Made by a program: the position numbers and the translations under genes. Shown piece after piece: positions 35,117 to 42,141 of a DNA stretch of 43,070 bases. Under the pieces are notes generated by a model, which was not told the DNA's origin, ran no database searches, and was given only the letters and a program-made list of their open reading frames with translations. Positions within the stretch are counted from its first letter, which is position 1. Every line of letters begins with the position of its first letter. This DNA comes from Candidatus Cryptoclostridium obscurum (GTDB lineage Bacteria; Bacillota; Dehalobacteriia; UBA7702), in the NCBI GenBank assembly GCA_904420535.1, contig CAJFVQ010000010.1, positions 1 through 43,070 on the forward strand. The letters are read 5' to 3'.

Positions 35117-35842
35117 ATGAACACAGATAAAAACATAGAAATTCTTCGCCAAATGGTGGAGGACAGCAATCATATTGTTTTCTTTGGCGGGGCAGGCGTA
35201 TCCACCGAAAGTAATATTCCCGACTTCCGAAGCGACGATGGTATTTACCAAAAAAAGGAATTCCCCTACCCGCCGGAAGTTATGCTCTCTCATGAATTTT
35301 ATCTTAAACATACAAAATTGTTTTTTGAATTTTACCGTACGATGCTTTATCCCAATGCAAAACCAAACACAGCCCATTTAAAATTGGCAGAATTGGAATA
35401 TCAGAAAAAATTGGACGCCGTGGTAACACAGAATATTGACGGTCTGCACCAAATGGCGGGCAGTAAAAATGTTTATGAACTGCATGGTTCTGTAAAGCGG
35501 AATTACTGTGAAAAATGTCGCAGTTTTTACGATGAATCCATCATACTGGAAAGCGAAGGAATCCCTCAATGTCCACGCTGCGGCGGTACTGTGAAACCTG
35601 ATGTAGTGCTTTACGGCGAAGGCCTCGACCAAAATGTCATCAGCGGCGCCGTCAACGCTATCGGTAATGCCGATATGCTGATCGTCGGCGGCACCTCCTT
35701 GGTGGTATATCCTGCAGCAGGGCTTGTTAATTACTATCACGGAGACCGTCTCGTTTTGATCAACCGTGATGCGACTTCCTATGACAGCAAAGCGAATCTT
35801 ATTTTTCATGAAAATATTGGAGAAGTTCTTTCAAAAATTTGA
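35117..35842 (+). CDS. cobB: NAD-dependent protein deacylase, Sir2 family
   Basis: Sirtuins remove acyl groups from lysine using NAD; in bacteria they reactivate acyl-CoA synthetases and other enzymes. The 241-residue protein has the NAD loop GAGVSTESNIPDFRS (25-39), TQNIDGLHQMAGS, the catalytic His123 in ELHGS, a zinc site of Cys131, Cys134, Cys152 and Cys155, and GGTSLVVYPA. An Ala-Tyr/Arg pair typical of desuccinylases is not obvious, so deacetylation is the safer guess. AAGGAAAGGAG lies before the ATG. The stop overlaps the start of the ClC gene in TGATG, so the two are translated together. Confidence 0.95.
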   Translation: MNTDKNIEILRQMVEDSNHIVFFGGAGVSTESNIPDFRSDDGIYQKKEFPYPPEVMLSHEFYLKHTKLFFEFYRTMLYPNAKPNTAHLKLAELEYQKKLDAVVTQNIDGLHQMAGSKNVYELHGSVKRNYCEKCRSFYDESIILESEGIPQCPRCGGTVKPDVVLYGEGLDQNVISGAVNAIGNADMLIVGGTSLVVYPAAGLVNYYHGDRLVLINRDATSYDSKANLIFHENIGEVLSKI

Positions 35843-37089
35843 TGAATCACAGCAGTGCGAATCAAAATAAAATAAAATATTTCGCGCCTTTTTTGGGGAT
35901 CTATTTTTTTATCGGCGTTTTAGCGGCTTTGGTCGCATGGTGTTTCTTATTTTGTATGGAGCACGGCATCGCTTTGATTTGGGAGCACGGCGCCGCAAAA
36001 TTCAATTCTCCTTTCTATCCTTTGATCGTCTGTGGCTGTGGTGGAGCATTGATCGGCCTTTGCCAACGCCGTTTTGGAGTCTATCCTCGTCCCCTTTCGG
36101 ATGTCATGAAATCCTTAAAAAGTCAAAAGGGTTATGGCAACCACCCTTTTTGGGGAATCTTGCTCTGTTCCTTATTGCCATTGTTTTTTGGCGGAAGCAT
36201 TGGACCGGAAGCAGGTCTTACTTCCATAATTGCTGTATTGTGCTCCAAGTGGTCAAGCAATTTACGCTATGCCGGTCATGAATTAAAGAACGGTGCGGAA
36301 GCAAGCGTCGCAGTAGTATTGAGCGTGATTTTTAAATCACCTTTGTTTGGCCTGGCAGCCCCTTTGGAAGATGAGAAACAGACATTCCTCCTCCCTGGCA
36401 AACAACGGTTTCTTTTTTATTTGATGTCTGTTGCCGGAGGTTTCGCAACCTATCTGCTTTTATCTGTTTTTTTGGGGAACAATATAACCCTTGGTCGTTT
36501 TTCCGATTCCATTGTCACCTCGAATGAACTTCTTTGGTTCTTCCCTTTATGTTTTTTGGGCATAGCAATGGGAATATTCTATCAAAAAATGGAACAACTA
36601 TTCCAAAAAGCTTTCCATCCGTTGGAGAACAAACCGGTACTAAAAGGGATCATCGGCGGACTTGTCCTTGCTGGTGCATATACAATCCTCCCTCTAACAT
36701 TGTTTTCCGGCGAAGTAGAAATGAATGTCTTAATGGACAGTTGGCAACAAATGCCTGTTATCATATTGTTTCTCACTGCAATCGTTAAAGTGATTCTGAC
36801 CTCCGTTTGCATTGCCTCGGGTTGGCGGGGAGGCCATATTTTTCCAGTAATATTTTCCGGGATCTGCGGCGGATATGCCATGGCCGCATTGATGAAACTC
36901 GACGGAACATTTTCCGCAGCTGTGGTGGCATCGGCCTTCACCACAACAGTACTTAACAGCCCGTTAATTACCGTATGCGTTCTGGTGCTTTGTTTTCCTC
37001 TTCACGGCATCGTTGCAGTGATATGCTCTGCGGCATTTGCATCTTTGCCGAAGAAGGCTCTATTGAAAAGATCCCACAAAGTCAATTAA
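35842..37089 (+). CDS. ClC-family chloride channel/transporter
   Basis: A 415-residue membrane protein of the ClC family, which moves chloride or fluoride, either as a channel or in exchange for protons. Selectivity motifs are recognisable in divergent form: GGSIGPEAGL (with the gating Glu) in the first half and GWRGGHIFPVIFSG in the second. The early GSGIP-like element is not clear. There is no C-terminal CBS domain. The start is ATG 35842 in the TGATG overlap with the sirtuin gene; a TTG three bases earlier is possible. The functional link between a sirtuin and a ClC protein is unknown. A strong terminator follows at once. Confidence 0.9.
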   Translation: MNHSSANQNKIKYFAPFLGIYFFIGVLAALVAWCFLFCMEHGIALIWEHGAAKFNSPFYPLIVCGCGGALIGLCQRRFGVYPRPLSDVMKSLKSQKGYGNHPFWGILLCSLLPLFFGGSIGPEAGLTSIIAVLCSKWSSNLRYAGHELKNGAEASVAVVLSVIFKSPLFGLAAPLEDEKQTFLLPGKQRFLFYLMSVAGGFATYLLLSVFLGNNITLGRFSDSIVTSNELLWFFPLCFLGIAMGIFYQKMEQLFQKAFHPLENKPVLKGIIGGLVLAGAYTILPLTLFSGEVEMNVLMDSWQQMPVIILFLTAIVKVILTSVCIASGWRGGHIFPVIFSGICGGYAMAALMKLDGTFSAAVVASAFTTTVLNSPLITVCVLVLCFPLHGIVAVICSAAFASLPKKALLKRSHKVN

Positions 37090-37117
37090 AGCGGGAGCAT
37101 TATGCTCCCGCTTTTTC
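37088..37117 (+). terminator. terminator of the RpiR-sirtuin-ClC block
   Basis: AAAGCGGGAGCA and TGCTCCCGCTTT form a 12-bp stem with a 3-nt loop, followed by a T-run. It starts inside the ClC stop codon. Confidence 0.92.
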
Positions 37118-37142
37118 ATTGCGTATACGATATATATTTTTA

Positions 37143-37517
37143 TTACATTACGATAGGTTCCGAAAATAGACTGTGGGCGTCATTACCAGGGAAAATAAAT
37201 ATTTTGAGAGGCTTTTTTAACTGACGCGCATGGTCAATGGCATTTTTTGTCCCTCGGGAGCAACCATCCCACAGAGCAATCACAAGGTCTGCATAGGCCA
37301 CAATTTCACGGTTGCGCATCAAAGGAGCAATACGGCCATAGGCGTCATAATCAGGATAAAAAATTTTCCGAGGGATCCCCTTGCGGCGGGCATATTCCTC
37401 AGCAAGAGAATCAATTCCGCGCGCACCACCGGAAACAAGTTCGGTTACCACTTCACAATCAAGGTATTCCGCAATATTGATATTCAGATTTCTTGATCCT
37501 ACGACGGCAACCTTCAT
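37143..37517 (-). CDS. SLOG-family Rossmann protein (YspA/DUF2493-like)
   Basis: The 124-residue protein begins MKVAVVGSRNLNINIAEYL and contains ELVSGGARGIDSLAEEYA, then NREIVAYADLVIALWDGCSRGT. These are hallmarks of small SLOG proteins, relatives of DprA and LOG/lysine-decarboxylase-like nucleotide binders. A nucleotide or nucleotide-derived ligand is likely; the function is not known. GGAGGAGA lies just before the ATG. It has its own unit between two hairpins, and its stop lies near the convergent ClC terminator. No conflict or phage genes are adjacent, so a defence role has no support here. Confidence 0.85.
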   Translation of the reverse strand: MKVAVVGSRNLNINIAEYLDCEVVTELVSGGARGIDSLAEEYARRKGIPRKIFYPDYDAYGRIAPLMRNREIVAYADLVIALWDGCSRGTKNAIDHARQLKKPLKIFIFPGNDAHSLFSEPIVM

Positions 37518-37551
37518 AGAAATCTCCTCCTTTGGTTTATTATAACACAAT

Positions 37552-37599
37552 ATTCAAAAGAAGAGAAGCCCGCAATTGCGGGCTTCTCTTCTTTTGAAT
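37552..37599. terminator. 48-nt perfect palindrome, probable terminator of the phosphoglycerate mutase gene
   Basis: A 24-bp inverted repeat with no loop (half-site begins ATTCAAAAGAAG and ends CCCGCAA) lies 6 bp past the stop of the mutase gene. The T-rich end (CTTCTTTTGAAT) may serve for termination. It also lies in the upstream region of the SLOG gene. Confidence 0.7.
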
Positions 37600-37604
37600 C
37601 CTTT

Positions 37605-38825
37605 TTAATGATATGACTCATCGAAAAATTTCGCCAAAAGACTTTTACCATCGGGAAATAGCAGACCTTGCTCTTTGGCCCGGGCTTCGTCGTGGACTAC
37701 AGAGCCATCCAGAGAATGATAGCGACTATCAAAAATTACAAAAGGAATGGGATCTCTGCTGTGCGTGCGGATAGCTAAAGGTGTAGGATGATCCGGCATT
37801 ACCATCATACGATAATCCTCACCCATGACTTTGCATGCTTCCAGGATGGGAACGATTGTTTCATTATCAATACGTTCAATGGCGCTGATTTTTTTATCCA
37901 TTTTCCCCTGGTGCCCACTTTCATCCGGTGCCTCTACATGGACGAAGATAAACTCGCCGCCACCTTTTAAATAGGCCGCCGCCAACTCTCCTTTTCCACG
38001 AAAGTCTGTATCTACGCCGCCGGTAGCAGTGGAAAGATAGAGGATATCCATGTCCGCACTGATGCCAATACCGCGAATTAGATCGACACCGCTGATGACG
38101 CCGCCTTTCAATCCGTAACGTTGTTCAAAAGAAGGCAAGGTGGTTTTTTCTCCAGGGCCCCAAAGCCAGAGAGCATTGGCGGGTAATTCCCCTTTGGCTA
38201 CCTTTTCTTGATTATAAGGATGATTCTTCAAAACTTCATGGGCCTTTTTCATATAATCAATGGCAGCGTCGGCACCGCTTCCCTGAGGCAGATGATCTCC
38301 GATCCTCTCTCCCATAATCTCATGGGCGGGATCAAAAATAGTATCCAGGGGACCTCCGTGCCACAAAAGAATATTGCGAAAAGAAACGCTAGGATGAACA
38401 CTGAAAATCTCGTTATCAAGGGCTTTTTGCACATCGGCAATAAGTTTTGCCGCATCGTCCGTAGTGACTTCCCCACCACAGTAATCCAGAAGACGCTTGT
38501 CCTCAAAATTTTCTTCGTCACTCAAAGCGACAAGATTCGCTCGTAAGGTGATATCGCCGCATTCCAAAGGAACACCGGCAGAAATTGCTTCCAGGGAGGA
38601 ACGGCCTTTATAGAACTCCTTGGGGGGATACCCCAATACCGAAAGGTTCGCGACATCAGAGCCAGGAGAATATTCTGGAGGTACGGTTTGGCAAAGGCCA
38701 GTAATGCCCCCTGCCGCCATAGCGTTGATATGAGGCTTATTCGCAACCGCCATAGGCGTTTTATTACCGAGCGCTTCAATGGGCCAGTCTGCCATACCGT
38801 CGGCAAGAATTAGGATATACTTCAT
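37605..38825 (-). CDS. apgM: cofactor-independent phosphoglycerate mutase (ApgM type)
   Basis: This enzyme of the alkaline-phosphatase fold interconverts 3- and 2-phosphoglycerate with two metal ions. The archaeal-type form is about 400 residues, and this one has 406. ILILADGMADWPIEAL gives the first metal site, and EYSPGSDVANLSVLGY carries the catalytic Ser (Ser56). Late metal ligands are in VHVEAPDESGHQG and MMVMPDHPTPLAIRTH. Some relatives were once proposed to be homoserine kinases, so a second activity cannot be ruled out. ATG 38825 follows AAAGAAGTG. The gene forms a single unit between two terminators. Confidence 0.93.
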   Translation of the reverse strand: MKYILILADGMADWPIEALGNKTPMAVANKPHINAMAAGGITGLCQTVPPEYSPGSDVANLSVLGYPPKEFYKGRSSLEAISAGVPLECGDITLRANLVALSDEENFEDKRLLDYCGGEVTTDDAAKLIADVQKALDNEIFSVHPSVSFRNILLWHGGPLDTIFDPAHEIMGERIGDHLPQGSGADAAIDYMKKAHEVLKNHPYNQEKVAKGELPANALWLWGPGEKTTLPSFEQRYGLKGGVISGVDLIRGIGISADMDILYLSTATGGVDTDFRGKGELAAAYLKGGGEFIFVHVEAPDESGHQGKMDKKISAIERIDNETIVPILEACKVMGEDYRMMVMPDHPTPLAIRTHSRDPIPFVIFDSRYHSLDGSVVHDEARAKEQGLLFPDGKSLLAKFFDESYH

Positions 38826-38956
38826 ACAATCACTTCTTTCATTCAATCAAAATGGTATGTATCCACCATATCAAAGAATTTTTTTATTATTATACCAGAA
38901 ATTATAAAACCTGAAAAGTAGTCGCTGTGGTAAATTATCGACGAATCCATTGATCA

Positions 38957-38992
38957 AAGAACTACTCAGCTGTAAAATGCTGAGTAGTTCTT
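38957..38992 (-). terminator. terminator of the mttB4-MFS operon
   Basis: AAGAACTACTCAGC and GCTGAGTAGTTCTT form a 14-bp stem with an 8-nt loop; CTTTGAT follows on the minus strand. It lies 30 bp past the MFS stop. Confidence 0.75.
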
Positions 38993-39022
38993 GATAAAAT
39001 CAACAATCAAAATATTCTAATA

Positions 39023-40249
39023 TTATTTGTTAACAGCGTTTTTGCGCTTGCCAAAAGAATGGAAAGCATTGATGATCAAAAGAACCAAAGAACCAATTGC
39101 AAGAATCAAACTGACTTGTATCATTGTTCCGTTGCCGATGCTTTGTAAAAACGTTGTAAGATATGTCGTAAGAAACATTCCCAACCCTAAAAAGGCAGAC
39201 GAAAGACTCAACGCAAACGGAACTTGCTTTTCCGGCACAATCACAGCCAGATGAGTTTGATAGTAGGACATAATCAGTCCGTTTGCAATCCCGTCCAAAG
39301 CCATCGCAATACCGGCTCCCACCAGGTTGGGAACAAAAGCGAATAAAGCATATGTGATTGCAATACAAGCAAAAATGATTATGGGAAGGTATTGCTTACA
39401 CTTTCCATATAACGGGCCAAAAGTAATACACGCCACAAATGTTCCAATGGTCAAAACAGTAGAAAGGATTCCGGCAACAGCAGCGTTACCGATCGCCGTT
39501 TCCACCACATACATAGAAATTTGATAATACATGACGCAAATGATCATTGCTCCAAGGCAGTACAACACCAAGTCAAAAAGCACAGGTCCCCAGGGCATCT
39601 TTTGGTTTTCGCTTACAGAGCGATGTTGTTGTTCTTCTGCATCGTGAGCCCCCCGATCGGTTTCCAGCGGTGTTTTTCGGGGAAGAAAGATGAAAATCAT
39701 AATAAGAATTGGCAATGCGATCAAATAAATCCGAAATACATATTCCCACTGGATGGTAGCGACAATCCCTGCCACAATGCTTAAAACCGCCCCGATCCCG
39801 GACATTCCGGCATTCCAAATACCAATCATGGAACCTAATTGTTTTTCATCATGGAAAATATCTGCCATGATTGCCATACAAACTGGCGCCACAATGCCCA
39901 CCGCGACACCGACAATGGCACGCATGACTGCCATATAAACAGCATTTTCAATGGCAATACCGAAAACCGCTCCAATCGTAAATATTACAACACCGATGAT
40001 CAGCAATGTCTTTTTCCGCATGATTGCCATAAGTTTTCCGACGATAGGAGCGACAAAAATACCAATTAAAGCAGGCCCGGAAAGAATAAAATTAAGGACT
40101 CCCATACTCGTATCGGAAAAGTGGCCATACATACTTTCCGCAGCGGGAATAATTACCATATCCCCCATGGGCACAAGGGTAGCAAAGATCAGTGCGACCA
40201 TTACCAGCACTTTTCTTCCATTACTAAGTTCATGGTTGACGTCTGTCAT
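39023..40249 (-). CDS. MFS transporter downstream of mttB4
   Basis: A 408-residue major facilitator with about 12 helices. The loop 2-3 region reads GKLMAIMRKKTLL, and the equivalent loop of the second half reads GPLYGKCKQYLP. A central polar loop holds HDAEEQQHRSVSENQK. It is 72 bp after mttB4 on the same strand, so the two form an operon. It differs in sequence from the MFS carrier of the other mttB operon, which suggests independent recruitment. A methylated amine or its product is the likely cargo, by context only. GGAGGG lies eight bases upstream of the ATG. Confidence 0.92.
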   Translation of the reverse strand: MTDVNHELSNGRKVLVMVALIFATLVPMGDMVIIPAAESMYGHFSDTSMGVLNFILSGPALIGIFVAPIVGKLMAIMRKKTLLIIGVVIFTIGAVFGIAIENAVYMAVMRAIVGVAVGIVAPVCMAIMADIFHDEKQLGSMIGIWNAGMSGIGAVLSIVAGIVATIQWEYVFRIYLIALPILIMIFIFLPRKTPLETDRGAHDAEEQQHRSVSENQKMPWGPVLFDLVLYCLGAMIICVMYYQISMYVVETAIGNAAVAGILSTVLTIGTFVACITFGPLYGKCKQYLPIIIFACIAITYALFAFVPNLVGAGIAMALDGIANGLIMSYYQTHLAVIVPEKQVPFALSLSSAFLGLGMFLTTYLTTFLQSIGNGTMIQVSLILAIGSLVLLIINAFHSFGKRKNAVNK

Positions 40250-40273
40250 GGTACATCCCTCCTTTCTTTATGG

Positions 40274-40307
40274 ATCACGAGAAGGCGGACCTTCGCCTTC
40301 TCGTGAT
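40274..40307. other. hairpin between mttB4 and the MFS gene
   Basis: ATCACGAGAAGGCG and CGCCTTCTCGTGAT form a 14-bp stem with a 6-nt loop. No T-run follows on the minus strand. It may partly stop transcription or protect the 3' end of the mttB4 message, so that the enzyme is made in excess of the carrier. Confidence 0.6.
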
Positions 40308-40321
40308 TATATACACATTCG

Positions 40322-41773
40322 TTACTGATAACGCTTTTCAGCCTCAGCCATGATTTCGTCAAGTTTTGCTAAAGTTTCAGCAGATAAGGGTTTTTGGGGG
40401 CCTTTTGCCAGAATTTCACGCACGATATCTTTATTACGTTGATTCCAATCTTTTTTGCCGCTATCAGCCCATTTTTTATAACTTGTTCGAATCATATTTT
40501 GCGGCATCCAACTTTCTCTGAAATGGCGCATCGTATGCTCTTCTGCCAAAAAGTTGCCATTGGGACCTACATTATGAATCACGTCTTCCGCCAAGGTTTC
40601 ATCGGTAACTTCGACGCCACCGGCGATTTTTTTACAGTAATCAATGGCTTCATTAGCGAATACCAAAGTTTCCAACGAAGAAGACATTGCCGTTTCCAGA
40701 TAGCCGCAGAAATTCATAATATTTGCGCCAGCTAAAATACCAGTATACAATTGGATCCCAATATCGAATGCGGCCTGTTGATCAAAAATGGGTGAGTCTG
40801 TACAGCCCAAATGGACTTCAAACGGAAGATTGAGGTAGCGGAATACATCGCAAGCTGCAGCGGCTCCCAAAGAATATTCAGGAGAAGACATGGCAAAAGA
40901 CATTGTTTTCATGTCCAGCATATCGACGAAACAAGTCCCCATAAAAGGACAGCCTTCATTCTTTAATTGTGAAAGCAGAAGTCCAACCAGAGTTTCACAA
41001 AGCCCCTGTACCAGAGATCCCGCTAAAGTTACCGGGGAAGTACCTCCCATCATAGTTGCAGCGATATAAGGTGTGGGTAACCCCAATTCAAACATGTACA
41101 GCAATTTATCCAAAGTATCTTCCCCATGGGAAAGCGGAACTGACGCTGCACCGCCGGCAATAATAAATGGTTTCTCTAAAAGTACATCCATACCGCCTAC
41201 AGCAGCAGCACAAAGCTCAACCTGAGTTTTTAAATTTTCTTTATTAAAATTCCAAATCAATATTGGTTTCGTGGTAGTCTCCAACAACATACGAAGTTCA
41301 TAGACATCAGCTAGCTGAGGAGTGCAATCAGAAATACAGGTAAGCCCGCAGGCAACGTCTACATTGGGCAAAGCATCAATGATCAAGCCGGCTTCGGCAG
41401 CATCACGTTTGACGGTAAGGCGTTTCTCGCCTGTTTCCAAATCAATTCGATACTGATTTTCTAATCCCGCCATAAAGTAGGTATTTCCATTGCGGGCCCC
41501 CAAGCGGAGCGCCGGATTTCCCTCTCTGTCATAAACCATAATTTGCTTGGGAGCAGTAGATAAAGCTTTTTGAATTAAATGAGAAGGAATTTTTACCCGA
41601 ATGCCATCAATGGAACATCCTGCCTTCCGCAGCAACTCCAGAGCATCTTTGTGATGGACATTGCATCCGGTACGCGCCAAAACACGCAGAGCCGACTCAA
41701 AAATCTGTTCGCATTGGCCGTCTGTCAGAACATTCATCTGGATACTTTGATGGGTAATCGAATTTGCTTTCAT
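40322..41773 (-). CDS. MttB-superfamily methyltransferase without pyrrolysine (paralogue 4)
   Basis: A 483-residue MttB-like protein and first gene of a sigma-54-controlled operon. Landmarks are LARTGCNVHHKDALELLRKAG, MMGGTSPVTLAGSLVQG, VHLGCTDSPIFDQQAA and NVGPNGNFLAEEHTMRHFRE. Cys324 occupies the pyrrolysine column; a thiol there is unusual enough to note, but its role is unknown. The likely reaction is methyl transfer from a quaternary amine to a corrinoid protein not encoded here. Two ATGs three codons apart are possible (41782 and 41773); I take 41773 because AAGGAG is nine bases away. A sigma-54 promoter lies 66 bp upstream. Confidence 0.93.
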   Translation of the reverse strand: MKANSITHQSIQMNVLTDGQCEQIFESALRVLARTGCNVHHKDALELLRKAGCSIDGIRVKIPSHLIQKALSTAPKQIMVYDREGNPALRLGARNGNTYFMAGLENQYRIDLETGEKRLTVKRDAAEAGLIIDALPNVDVACGLTCISDCTPQLADVYELRMLLETTTKPILIWNFNKENLKTQVELCAAAVGGMDVLLEKPFIIAGGAASVPLSHGEDTLDKLLYMFELGLPTPYIAATMMGGTSPVTLAGSLVQGLCETLVGLLLSQLKNEGCPFMGTCFVDMLDMKTMSFAMSSPEYSLGAAAACDVFRYLNLPFEVHLGCTDSPIFDQQAAFDIGIQLYTGILAGANIMNFCGYLETAMSSSLETLVFANEAIDYCKKIAGGVEVTDETLAEDVIHNVGPNGNFLAEEHTMRHFRESWMPQNMIRTSYKKWADSGKKDWNQRNKDIVREILAKGPQKPLSAETLAKLDEIMAEAEKRYQ

Positions 41774-41838
41774 GGCATACATCTCCTTATCTCTTATTGC
41801 GTCAGTTTTGGTTTGTAGCTACATTCACAAACTTATAA

Positions 41839-41854
41839 AGCAAATTCCATGCCA
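41839..41854 (-). promoter_or_regulatory. sigma-54 (-24/-12) promoter of the mttB4-MFS operon
   Basis: The minus strand reads TGGCATGGAATTTGCT, with GG and GC 10 nt apart, matching TGGCAC-N5-TTGCW. The start would be near 41828, giving a leader of about 55 nt. It differs from the BCCT promoter only in three of the sixteen bases. Confidence 0.9.
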
Positions 41855-41923
41855 ACTGAAATTACTTTTTTGTGCAGGTATTTTATTAAAATAATTCTCT
41901 CCCAATATCATTTCGTATAAAAT

Positions 41924-42026
41924 ATGTAATTAAATATTACATCATTGGTTTAAATTTTTTTTATTCCGAGGTAGATGACATATAAATCATATGTAATATT
42001 TAAATACATGTAATAACTTATTACAT
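41924..42026. promoter_or_regulatory. three 19-bp palindromes, probable upstream activator sites
   Basis: Two perfect copies of ATGTAAT-N5-ATTACAT lie at 41924-41942 and 42008-42026. A third, ATGTAAT-N5-AATACAT, lies at 41991-42009 and abuts the last. The outer centres are 84 bp apart, eight turns of DNA. They lie about 105-190 bp before the predicted mttB4 start, between it and the divergent sigma-54 activator gene. They account for most of the 41774-42141 gap. Confidence 0.8.
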
Positions 42027-42084
42027 ATCATAAAAATTTCAAACCAATATAGAGAAAATCAATCAATTGTAAATCGCACATTGA

Positions 42085-42114
42085 TTGACAAATATCATTT
42101 AAATAGTTTAAAAT
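42085..42114 (+). promoter_or_regulatory. sigma-A promoter of the second sigma-54 activator gene
   Basis: TTGACA-N18-TAAAAT lies 28 bp before the start codon, close to the palindromes, so the activator may control its own gene. Confidence 0.65.
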
Positions 42115-42141
42115 ATTGTTATAAAATATTGGAGTAAGAAT

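Noticed and set aside
37143-37517. SLOG protein as an antiphage nucleotide sensor
   Set aside because: No effector (nuclease, membrane pore or similar) or cyclase gene is beside it; neighbours are a ClC channel and a glycolytic enzyme.
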